Shown: positions 18,624-25,799 of the stretch, in pieces | Numbering within the stretch: position 1 is the first letter of the stretch | Layout: each line of letters starts with the position of its first letter | Assembly (NCBI RefSeq): GCF_001591545.1 | Contig: NZ_BCVC01000001.1 | Span: forward strand, 992,001 to 1,056,000 | Length of the DNA stretch: 64,000 nucleotides | Origin: Lederbergia lenta NBRC 16444 | GTDB taxonomy: Bacteria > Bacillota > Bacilli > Bacillales > Bacillaceae_C | Reading direction: 5' to 3' | Translations under genes and position numbers: made by a program | Notes under the pieces: model-generated | Databases searched by the model: none | What the model saw: only the letters and a program-made list of their open reading frames with translations | What the model was told of the DNA's origin: nothing

Positions 18624-18652
18624 ATTATAGTATGTGGAAGCTAGACTGTAAA
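18624..18652 (-). promoter_or_regulatory. Sigma-A promoter of the YeeE/YedE gene
   Basis: On the minus strand TTTACA (18647-18652), a 17-nt spacer and TATAAT (18624-18629) give a near-consensus promoter about 40 nt before the start codon. Confidence 0.75.
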
Positions 18653-18725
18653 CACTTTGATTATTGAAAGTAGATGATCATTATGGTAAGAATTAAGTGA
18701 AGAAGAAAAAAGATAGGTGGGTATA

Positions 18726-20423
18726 ATGAAGATCAAAACACATGTAATAACCCCATATTCAGCAATGGTACCTTTAGTTAAAGAATGTATTGATAAGTTT
18801 CCTGATTTGGATATACATATAGATGTTGGCGATCTAGAAAAGGGAGTAAAAATCGCTCAAAAAGCAGAAAAAGAAGGATGCCAAGTAATAATTAGCCGTG
18901 GTGGGACTGCTAAAATGATTAGAAAAGCTGTTTCTATCCTAGTCATTGATGTCCATATGTCGGGATATGATATGCTCCGTGCGCTCACTCTTGCGAATGA
19001 TTTTCACGGAAAAAAAGCAATCGTTGGTTTTTCTAACGTAACAATGGGGGCCCAGTCTATTATTGATTTGTTAGAGTTACCGATGAGAGCTTATACGATT
19101 GAAGCAGCAGAAGAAGTAGGGCCACTTATTCTTAAATTGAAAAATGAAGGATATGAAAAAATTATAGGGGATGTAGTAACAGTTGAAACATCAACTAAAT
19201 ACGGAGTGGAAGGATTATTAATTCATTCCGGAAGAGAAGCGATCTATGCAGCATTCGAAGCAGCCCTTTCAGATTATAATTTTAATAGAAAAGCCCAGCA
19301 CTTGATAAGCTTAATGCGTCAGACTTTAATGGAAAATGAAAAAGACATATGTATGATCAGTCAGACTGGGGAATTTATCTTTGAAGAGTGGAATTCATTT
19401 GATTCAAGACCATTGAATAGAGAAGATATAGATATGCTAATAAATGAGGTATTCACAGATGGATCTTTATCAAAAACCATTCCAAAAGAAAAACATCATT
19501 TAGAGGTATCAGGTAAATTAATAGATGATAATGATCAAAAAGTTGCCGTTTTATCTATTAAAAAAAGAATAAAAGAATGGAGTAATTATGGGTGGCTTCA
19601 AATTAAGGAAAATGGAAATACAGAGAATATTATTCACCAAAGTGAAGCAATGCAGCATTTACTTAAAAATATAAATAACCACGATATGGCCCGGCATCCA
19701 ATTTTTTTAGTTGGAGAAAAAGGTACAGGTAAGGCGCTTTTAGCACATTACATACACAACCTACATGTAAAAAAGGGGTATATAGCTTATATCGATTGTC
19801 GCAATGTGGATTTGTATTTGCTTAATACATGCATTTTTAGAGATGTTAAAACAATATATCTTCATTCCATTCATTGGACGAATGAATTAACTTTAGGAAA
19901 TATTGAACAACTCATCCAATTTTGTAAGGTTAGAAATCTATTTTTAGTTATGTCGTCTGAATCTATTCAAATAGAAAAATTACCGAATGACAATCTTTCT
20001 AAAATAAATATTTTATTCGTGCCTTCCTTATCGGAACGTAAAGAGGATATTCCCGAATTAGTGACGCATTTTATTGCTTATTACAATCAGTCTCTAGCAA
20101 CTCATCCTGTCCGAATACAAAAAGAAGCATTAGATTTAGTGCAAAATCATCAGTGGAAAGGGAATGTTAGTGAGCTAAAAGGATGCATAAAAACGGTCGC
20201 AATGAATGAAAGAGGATATGTAATTGAAACGGAAGCAATAAAAAAGCTTTTATTAAATAATGCTAATCAAGACTTTCGATTCTTGTTAACCAATGGAACA
20301 TTAAAAGAAATAGAAAAGCAGATTATTTTAGCGACATTAGAGGAAGAACAACAAAATCAAACCCGGGCAGCAAAACGATTAGGAATAAACAGAGCAACAT
20401 TATGGCGCAAACTTAAAGAATAA
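18726..20423 (+). CDS. PrpR-N domain transcriptional regulator with degenerate NtrC-type AAA domain
   Basis: Encodes 565 residues. Order: a PrpR-type ligand-binding domain (about 1-190, ISRGGTA and PMRAYTIEAAEEVG), a linker/PAS-like region, an AAA domain (310-480) and a C-terminal Fis-type HTH (525-563, AAKRLGINRATLWRKLKE). Walker A is kept (GEKGTGKALL). The GAFTGA loop that contacts sigma-54 is missing, and the Walker B acidic pair is replaced (IYLHSIHW where LFLDEIGE is usual). ERKEDIPEL remains. It therefore probably acts without sigma-54 and without ATP hydrolysis. The next genes suggest it controls threonate/erythronate use. ATG 18726 follows ATAGGTGG. Confidence 0.85.
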   Translation: MKIKTHVITPYSAMVPLVKECIDKFPDLDIHIDVGDLEKGVKIAQKAEKEGCQVIISRGGTAKMIRKAVSILVIDVHMSGYDMLRALTLANDFHGKKAIVGFSNVTMGAQSIIDLLELPMRAYTIEAAEEVGPLILKLKNEGYEKIIGDVVTVETSTKYGVEGLLIHSGREAIYAAFEAALSDYNFNRKAQHLISLMRQTLMENEKDICMISQTGEFIFEEWNSFDSRPLNREDIDMLINEVFTDGSLSKTIPKEKHHLEVSGKLIDDNDQKVAVLSIKKRIKEWSNYGWLQIKENGNTENIIHQSEAMQHLLKNINNHDMARHPIFLVGEKGTGKALLAHYIHNLHVKKGYIAYIDCRNVDLYLLNTCIFRDVKTIYLHSIHWTNELTLGNIEQLIQFCKVRNLFLVMSSESIQIEKLPNDNLSKINILFVPSLSERKEDIPELVTHFIAYYNQSLATHPVRIQKEALDLVQNHQWKGNVSELKGCIKTVAMNERGYVIETEAIKKLLLNNANQDFRFLLTNGTLKEIEKQIILATLEEEQQNQTRAAKRLGINRATLWRKLKE

Positions 20424-20447
20424 TTTAAGTTTGCGTATTTTTTTCGC
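20406..20447 (+). terminator. Terminator overlapping the regulator's stop codon
   Basis: CGCAAACTTAAA (20406-20417) pairs with TTTAAGTTTGCG (20424-20435), followed by TATTTTTTT. The stop codon TAA is in the loop. Confidence 0.85.
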
Positions 20448-20453
20448 ACTTAG

Positions 20454-20509
20454 TGTTGCAAAATTAAACTATTATTATTTTATGTAATTATTATGTTGCA
20501 TTTTTAACC
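20454..20509 (+). repeat. Direct repeat pair, candidate operator of the threonate operon
   Basis: TGTTGCAAAATTAAAC (20454-20469) and TGTTGCATTTTTAACC (20494-20509) match at 12 of 16 positions and start exactly 40 bp apart. The second copy overlaps the -35 box of the promoter below. They are candidates for binding by the adjacent regulator. Confidence 0.45.
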
Positions 20510-20524
20510 TATTGATCGTACAAT
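20496..20524 (+). promoter_or_regulatory. Sigma-A-type promoter of the permease operon
   Basis: TTGCAT (20496-20501), a 17-nt spacer and TACAAT (20519-20524), 53 nt before the permease start. No -24/-12 element with correct spacing was found in the 154-nt gap; the nearest match (CGCAC, N6, TTGCA) has one base too many. Confidence 0.6.
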
Positions 20525-20577
20525 AATAAATGTAAGCATTATCAATCAATTATTACGTACGAAAAGAGGAAAACAAG

Positions 20578-21555
20578 ATGAGAATGAAAGCAACACTTGA
20601 TCGTATCCCAGGCGGGATGATGGTAGTACCTTTATTAATCGCGGCTACTATTAATACAATAGCTCCTAATCTATTAAGAATAGGTAATTTCACGGAAGCA
20701 CTGTTTGTAAACGGTGCCAGCACGCTTATCGCATTATTTCTATTTTGTGCAGGCGCACAAATTAATTTAAGAAATGTTGGTGTTTCTCTAGGAAAAGGGG
20801 CTACGCTTTTAACAGTTAAGTGGATTGTAGGAGCAGGAGTTGGTTTACTTGCTTATGCAGTAGCAGGAACACAAGGATTATTTCTTGGTTTAGCACCGAT
20901 TGCAATTATTGCAGCAATGACTAATAGTAATGGCGGACTGTATGTTGCATTAGTTGGTCAATATGGCAAATCAGATGATAAAGCCGCCTATTCTATTTTA
21001 GCTTTAAATGATGGACCATTTCTTACGATGATCGCTTTATCCATCTTTGGAGCAATGGGATTTGTTGACGGTTTATTTTCGATCACATCATTCATATCGG
21101 TATTATTACCAATCGTGATTGGGATGGTTATTGGAAATTTAGATAGCGAAATGGAAGCATTCTTTACTAAAGGCAGTGATATGTTAATTCCATTCTTTGC
21201 CTTTGCTCTTGGGATGAACATCGATTTTCAAGCAATTTTGAAAGGTGGACTATCTGGAGTTCTTCTAGGAGTTGCTACAGTATTATTGACAGGAACAGCA
21301 GGGTATCTTGTATTTAAAATGTTTAAATGGAATCCAGTTGTTGGAGCTTCAGAAGGTTCTACTGCAGGGAATGCTGTAGCGACACCAGCAGTTATTGCTG
21401 CTGCAAGTCCAGCCTTTGCTACAAATGTAGATTTAGCAACTGTCCAGGTGGCTGCAAGCGTTGTGACGACAGCTATATTATTGCCTCTTTTCATCGGCTT
21501 CTTAGTGAAAAGATTAGAACGAAAAGGGAAAAAGGCAGAAACAGATTTCCTTTAA
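20578..21555 (+). CDS. KdgT-family (2-keto-3-deoxygluconate type) permease
   Basis: Encodes 325 residues with about ten membrane helices. KdgT-family features are clear: IPGGMMVVPLLIAATINT at the start, FCAGAQINL, MTNSNGGLYVALVGQYG, LNDGPFLTMIAL and the ending WNPVVGASEGSTAGNAVATPA. Known members import keto-deoxy sugar acids. Because a four-carbon acid kinase and a PdxA2-like dehydrogenase follow, the likely substrate here is D-threonate, D-erythronate or a close relative. A weak hairpin lies between it and the kinase. Confidence 0.88.
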   Translation: MRMKATLDRIPGGMMVVPLLIAATINTIAPNLLRIGNFTEALFVNGASTLIALFLFCAGAQINLRNVGVSLGKGATLLTVKWIVGAGVGLLAYAVAGTQGLFLGLAPIAIIAAMTNSNGGLYVALVGQYGKSDDKAAYSILALNDGPFLTMIALSIFGAMGFVDGLFSITSFISVLLPIVIGMVIGNLDSEMEAFFTKGSDMLIPFFAFALGMNIDFQAILKGGLSGVLLGVATVLLTGTAGYLVFKMFKWNPVVGASEGSTAGNAVATPAVIAAASPAFATNVDLATVQVAASVVTTAILLPLFIGFLVKRLERKGKKAETDFL

Positions 21556-21572
21556 ATCGCTTAGTAAAAGAG

Positions 21573-21599
21573 AAGCTATTCTTGAATAGCTTTTTCTCT
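21573..21599 (+). terminator. Weak intercistronic hairpin between permease and kinase
   Basis: AAGCTATT and AATAGCTT form an 8-bp stem around CTTG, followed by TTTCTCTATTTTT. It probably lowers, but does not stop, transcription of the two catabolic genes. Confidence 0.45.
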
Positions 21600-21625
21600 A
21601 TTTTTATGAACGAGGAGTGTGTAAG

Positions 21626-22915
21626 ATGAGATTAGCAATTATTGCCGATGATTTAACAGGGGCCAATGATAGCGGAGTACAATTAGCTAAATATGGTTTG
21701 AAAACATCGGTATTCTTGGCATTAGATAAAGAAACATTAATAGAATCTGAAGCAGTTGTATTCGATACGAATAGCCGCTCTATAAGTAAATCAGAAGCGT
21801 ATGAAAAAGTGAAGGAAGTTACAGAGTATTTTACTAATCATGGGTTTAATCATCTTTATAAAAAAATTGATTCTACGATGAGAGGAAATATCGCTTCTGA
21901 GATAAAGGCGTTTCAAGAAGTGTTAAACACAGATTTTTTATTTATTGTACCGGGTTATCCTAAAAACGGTCGTACTGTAAGTAAAGGTCATCATTATTTA
22001 AATGGAATTTTATTAAATCAAACTGAAATTGCTCGGGACCCTAAAACACCTGTTACAGAGTCACATATCCCTACTTTATTAAGTAAAGAGCTAGGGGAAG
22101 ATGTCGGGAACATAGAACTGCACACATTAAGAGCAGGGGAAACAGCGATCCGGAAAAAACTAGAAGAGTTTAAGAAAATGAATATATCTTATATTGTCGT
22201 TGATTCTGAAATGGAAGAAGACCTAGAGTCCATTTTGCATTATACCAAAATGTTGGATTATACAATCTCATGGGTAGGTTCCGCAGGTTTGGCTAATTAC
22301 CTTCCAGCTCACTATGGCCTAACAATGAAAGATAAAACGTTGCAGATTCCGCGACATGAAGATCCAATCTTAACGATAGTAGGGAGTGTAAATATTAATT
22401 CACGTAAACAGTTGCGTTTACTTTTAAAAGAACCTAATATTGTCGGTATTGAAATGGCGTCCTATTATGCGGTTATGGAACAAGAAACACGAAAACAAGA
22501 AATGTCTAGGGTTTTTTCAGAAGCAAAAAAAGCAGCAGAAAAAGGATTAGACGTAGTAATATATACATCGGGTAATCAAGAAGATATAGGAAAAGCTCGC
22601 GAGATTGGAGAATCGAGAGGGTTTAATCATACAGAGACCAGCAATGAAATTGTTCATATGTTAGGTGGAATTATCTCTGTATTAATCGAAGAGCATTTAT
22701 TTAAAGGAATCGTTATGACGGGTGGAGACACCGCTAAACAAGTAAGTGAATTATGGGATGTAAAAGGATTCCACTTATACGATGAATTAGAAATCGGTGT
22801 ACCAATTTCTAGCTTTATTGGTATTGATGATATGTTTGTCATAACAAAAGCTGGTGGATTCGGAAAAGAAACAGTATTTATAGATGCAATGAATAAATTA
22901 AAAGGAGCTATTTAA
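21626..22915 (+). CDS. Four-carbon acid sugar kinase family protein (DtnK/OtnK type)
   Basis: Encodes 429 residues. The N-terminal domain (about 1-230) opens with the family signature LAIIADDLTGANDSGVQLAKYGL and holds KKIDSTMRGN; the C-terminal nucleotide-binding domain has VGSVNINSRKQL and VMTGGDTAKQV and ends GGFGKETVF. Characterised members phosphorylate D-threonate, D-erythronate or 3-oxo-tetronate at O4. With a PdxA2-like enzyme next to it, D-threonate kinase (DtnK) is the best guess. GAGGAG lies 8 nt before ATG 21626, so the in-frame GTG at 21617 is rejected. Confidence 0.88.
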   Translation: MRLAIIADDLTGANDSGVQLAKYGLKTSVFLALDKETLIESEAVVFDTNSRSISKSEAYEKVKEVTEYFTNHGFNHLYKKIDSTMRGNIASEIKAFQEVLNTDFLFIVPGYPKNGRTVSKGHHYLNGILLNQTEIARDPKTPVTESHIPTLLSKELGEDVGNIELHTLRAGETAIRKKLEEFKKMNISYIVVDSEMEEDLESILHYTKMLDYTISWVGSAGLANYLPAHYGLTMKDKTLQIPRHEDPILTIVGSVNINSRKQLRLLLKEPNIVGIEMASYYAVMEQETRKQEMSRVFSEAKKAAEKGLDVVIYTSGNQEDIGKAREIGESRGFNHTETSNEIVHMLGGIISVLIEEHLFKGIVMTGGDTAKQVSELWDVKGFHLYDELEIGVPISSFIGIDDMFVITKAGGFGKETVFIDAMNKLKGAI

Positions 22916-22917
22916 TT

Positions 22918-23934
22918 ATGGATACAACAAATTTTGTGAAACCTATTATTGGTATTACAATGGGAGATGCTGCAGGCATAGGCCCTGAAATTATTGTTAA
23001 ATCACTCATGGATCCTACTATTTATGATAAATGTCAGCCTGTTGTTATTGGTGATGCCAAAATGCTTGAACGTGTGAAACCAATTGTAAATGCTGATTTG
23101 GCCATTCATTCTATTGACCATATATCAAAAGCAAAGAACCAATATGGAACAATTGATGTATTTGATTTAGATTTATTGCCTATCGATCTTCCGTTCGGAG
23201 AAGTATCTAGTGAAGCAGGAAATGCCGCCTATCAATATTTAGCTAAAGCAGTGGAATTAGCGAAAGATCAAATGATTGATTCTATTTGTACAGCACCATT
23301 AAATAAAGAAGCGATGCATAAAGGCGGACATCTGTATCCAGGTCATACAGAAATCTTAGCTGCTTTAACGGAGACAGAAGATTTTTCAATGATGTTAACA
23401 ACGCCTAATTTAAGGGTTATACATCTAACAACTCATATGGGATTGATTGATGCAATACAGAGTATTACGCCTGAACGAACATATAAAGTAATTAAACTAG
23501 CTCATGATACCCTATCAAAAGCGGGAATTGACAATCCTAGTATTGCTGTTTGTGGGATTAATCCTCACGCTGGAGAAAATGGCTTGTTCGGAAATGGAGA
23601 AGAAGAAGAGAAATTAATACCAGGTATTGAAAGAGCGAAACAAGAAGGAATGAATGCATCTGGTCCTCATCCAGCAGATACGTTGTTTTTCCGTGCTGGC
23701 AGAGGAGATTTTGATATGGTTGTCGCTTGTTATCACGACCAGGGCCATGCTCCCATAAAAGTAATGGGGATTGAAGAAGGTGTAAATATTACAGTAGGTC
23801 TAAAAGGTGGCATTATTAGAACATCAGTAGACCATGGTACTGCATTTGATATCGCGGGAAAAAATATTGCCGACTCAAAAAGCATGATAGCAGCTATTAA
23901 CTCTGCAATTGAATTAGCACCAAAAAAACGTTAA
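22918..23934 (+). CDS. PdxA2-like 4-phospho-D-threonate/erythronate dehydrogenase
   Basis: Encodes 338 residues of the PdxA fold. It has ITMGDAAGIGPEI at the start, the three metal-binding histidine motifs YPGHTE, INPHAGE and CYHDQGHAPIK, and TSVDHGTAFDIAG near the end. PdxA proper makes pyridoxine, but the PdxA2 branch oxidises D-threonate 4-phosphate with decarboxylation to dihydroxyacetone phosphate. Location 2 nt after the kinase stop and behind a matching permease supports the catabolic role over vitamin B6 synthesis. Confidence 0.87.
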   Translation: MDTTNFVKPIIGITMGDAAGIGPEIIVKSLMDPTIYDKCQPVVIGDAKMLERVKPIVNADLAIHSIDHISKAKNQYGTIDVFDLDLLPIDLPFGEVSSEAGNAAYQYLAKAVELAKDQMIDSICTAPLNKEAMHKGGHLYPGHTEILAALTETEDFSMMLTTPNLRVIHLTTHMGLIDAIQSITPERTYKVIKLAHDTLSKAGIDNPSIAVCGINPHAGENGLFGNGEEEEKLIPGIERAKQEGMNASGPHPADTLFFRAGRGDFDMVVACYHDQGHAPIKVMGIEEGVNITVGLKGGIIRTSVDHGTAFDIAGKNIADSKSMIAAINSAIELAPKKR

Positions 23935-23950
23935 AAGAATAGATAGCAAA

Positions 23951-23983
23951 GGGCCTTCTGTAAAAAATCGGAAGGCTTTTCCG
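23951..23983 (+). terminator. Terminator after the threonate module
   Basis: GCCTTC (23953-23958) pairs with GAAGGC (23971-23976) around TGTAAAAAATCG, followed by TTTTCCGTTT. Confidence 0.7.
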
Positions 23984-24054
23984 TTTATAGGGCTCCTTTC
24001 TAAAAGATTGTTGCACATTAAAAAGTTTTTGTAGAAGCAAAAGATTGATAAAAA

Positions 24055-24140
24055 AGTTGATCGAATGTAAGGTGGCGATCATCGTCAGGGGTGAGATCCT
24101 GTGGCGCATCGACGGGGAAGCTCACCGAAAAGCAGCCTTT
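24055..24140. repeat. G+C-rich intergenic element, probable dispersed Bacillaceae repeat
   Basis: A block rich in G and C (around AAGGTGGCGATCATCGTCAG and GGTGAGATCCTGTGGCGCAT) stands out from the A+T-rich surroundings. GGTGAG and CTCACC near 24090-24118 can pair. It has no convincing reading frame. From memory it resembles short repeats scattered in Bacillus intergenic regions; I cannot confirm this here. Confidence 0.4.
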
Positions 24141-24196
24141 TATAAACCTTGAAAAATGACTCACATGAAATATTTGCATTACTTTTAAAAATGATC

Positions 24197-24225
24197 TTGA
24201 CTTATAAAAAATACATGTTTATAAT
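24197..24225 (+). promoter_or_regulatory. Strong sigma-A promoter with no adjacent gene
   Basis: TTGACT (24197-24202), a 17-nt spacer and TATAAT (24220-24225). The predicted start near 24232 is about 50 nt before a strong terminator and no gene lies between. Confidence 0.7.
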
Positions 24226-24231
24226 ACAAAT

Positions 24232-24332
24232 TAACTTAACAAACGAAAAACGAATGAATCACATATACAGTACTGACCGGACAACCGGAAATACTCCCTT
24301 TTATTAAGAGACGTATTTCTGGTTGTTTTTTT
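24232..24332 (+). ncRNA. Candidate small RNA (about 100 nt) upstream of the SAM riboswitch
   Basis: The stretch lies between a near-consensus promoter and a 14-bp stem, ACAACCGGAAATAC (24281-24294) and GTATTTCTGGTTGT (24313-24326, one G-U pair), followed by seven T. A 17-codon frame (ATG 24254 to TAA 24304) exists inside but has no ribosome binding site. It may be an independent RNA, or a short leader whose terminator attenuates the met operon. Confidence 0.45.
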
Positions 24333-24420
24333 ATTGTATGAAAATGGTCTTTTGATTTACTCGAAAGCGAGTGTTAATCCTTTGTTAAGTATTAACAAAA
24401 CCAAATATGTACAATTTTAT

Positions 24421-24532
24421 TCTTATCGAGAGAGGTTGAGGGAATGGCCCTATGACACCTCAGCAACCACCGTTTAATTACGGAAAGGTGCTAATTCCAG
24501 CAAGTTGGAAACAACTTGAGAGATGAGAAGAA
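24421..24532 (+). promoter_or_regulatory. SAM riboswitch (S box)
   Basis: The conserved S-box core is readable: TCTTATCGAGAGAGGTTGAG, GGAATGGCCCTATGACACCT, CAGCAACC, GGTGCTAATTCCAGCA and GATGAGAAGA. The P1 stem pairs TCTTATC (24421-24427) with GATGAGA (24522-24528). It turns the methionine operon off when S-adenosylmethionine is abundant. Confidence 0.96.
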
Positions 24533-24545
24533 ACCTGTGATTTTT

Positions 24546-24578
24546 AGGGTCTTCTTCTTGTTGAGAAGGCTCTTTTTG
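24546..24578 (+). terminator. S-box terminator
   Basis: AGGGTCTTCT (24546-24555) pairs with AGAAGGCTCT (24564-24573, two G-U pairs), followed by TTTTTG. Its 5' arm can pair instead with the GATGAGAAGA part of the aptamer, giving the usual antiterminator. Confidence 0.85.
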
Positions 24579-24623
24579 TTGGGAAAATCCTTCTCATGAA
24601 TAAGAACTGAAGGGGATGGGAAA

Positions 24624-25799
24624 ATGACAACTTTGCAAACAAAAATAATTCAAGATTCGACGAGTATTGATCCAAATACTGGATCCGTGAATGTACCACT
24701 CTATCTATCGTCTACATTTCACCAATTTGATTTTGATCAATATGGAAAATACGACTATAGTCGTTCACAAAATCCGACCCGTGAAGTGTTAGAGAATGCG
24801 ATTGCTTCTCTTGAGAATGGTATACAGGGATTTGCGTTTGCGTCAGGGATGGCAGCTATATCTACTGCATTTTTACTTTTATCACAAAATGATCATGTGA
24901 TTGTCTCGGAAGATGTATACGGTGGAACATACAGAGTAGTATCACAAGTATTAGACCGTTACGGTATTGAGCATACATTTGTTGATACGACAGATCTTGA
25001 TCAAGTTGCTGCCGCGATTCAATCGAATACAAAAGTGATTTATATTGAAACACCTTCAAATCCGACTCTGAAAATCACAGATATTCGTGGTATTTCTAAA
25101 TTAGCTAAAGCAAATAATTGTTTCACTTTCGTTGACAACACGTTCATGACACCTGTTTTCCAACGACCGCTTGAACTAGGTGCTGATTTAATTCTCCATA
25201 GTGCAACGAAATTTCTCTCTGGCCATAGTGATGTCATAGCTGGGTTAGCTGTTGCGAAGGAGGAAGGATTGGCCGAGCAGTTAGCTTTTTCACAAAATTC
25301 ATTTGGAGGAATTTTAGGCGCATATGATTCATGGTTACTTCTACGAGGGATCAAAACTTTACATGTGAGAATGGAAGCATCGTCTCAATCAGCAGCAAAA
25401 ATTGCTACATATTTAAATAGTCAAATAGGAATAGAACATGTCTATTATCCAGGGATATCAACGCATGCAGGGTACGATATTCATAAATATCAATCATCTT
25501 CAGCCGGAGCGGTACTCTCGTTTCGGCTGGAAAATGAGAATGCAGTACGGCAATTCAAGGAAAATATTAAACTCCCTTTATTCGCAGTAAGTCTCGGTGG
25601 CGTGGAGTCGATCCTGTCCTATCCTGCTAAAATGTCGCATGCAGCAATGCCAAAAGATGAAAGGGAAAAACGCGGAATTACAGATGGGTTACTTAGATTG
25701 TCTGTTGGTTTGGAAGATCCTAATGATTTAATTAGAGATATTGAGCAGACACTATTGAAAATAGAGAAGGGAGGTAAACTTGTTGACGCTACTATCTAG
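24624..25799 (+). CDS. metI: Cystathionine gamma-synthase / O-acetylhomoserine thiolyase MetI
   Basis: Encodes 391 residues of the PLP-dependent Cys/Met metabolism family (B. subtilis MetI 373). The PLP lysine is K196 in [12 protein letters not shown], with [13 protein letters not shown] and [10 protein letters not shown] upstream in the sequence. The enzyme joins O-acetylhomoserine with cysteine, or with sulfide to give homocysteine directly. It is the first gene of the SAM-riboswitch operon; AAGGGGATGGG precedes the ATG. The 3' end overlaps yitJ by 20 nt. metC, the usual next gene, is absent here. Confidence 0.92.
   Translation: MTTLQTKIIQDSTSIDPNTGSVNVPLYLSSTFHQFDFDQYGKYDYSRSQNPTREVLENAIASLENGIQGFAFASGMAAISTAFLLLSQNDHVIVSEDVYGGTYRVVSQVLDRYGIEHTFVDTTDLDQVAAAIQSNTKVIYIETPSNPTLKITDIRGISKLAKANNCFTFVDNTFMTPVFQRPLELGADLILHSATKFLSGHSDVIAGLAVAKEEGLAEQLAFSQNSFGGILGAYDSWLLLRGIKTLHVRMEASSQSAAKIATYLNSQIGIEHVYYPGISTHAGYDIHKYQSSSAGAVLSFRLENENAVRQFKENIKLPLFAVSLGGVESILSYPAKMSHAAMPKDEREKRGITDGLLRLSVGLEDPNDLIRDIEQTLLKIEKGGKLVDATI

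Noticed and set aside
20442-20462. Possible sigma-54 promoter (CGCAC ... TTGCA) upstream of the permease.
   Set aside because: The -24 and -12 elements are one base too far apart and the -24 lacks GG; the neighbouring regulator also lacks the sigma-54 contact loop.
24254-24306. A 17-codon leader-peptide-like frame inside the candidate small RNA.
   Set aside because: No ribosome binding site, no run of regulatory codons (such as Met or Cys) and it ends within the terminator loop.
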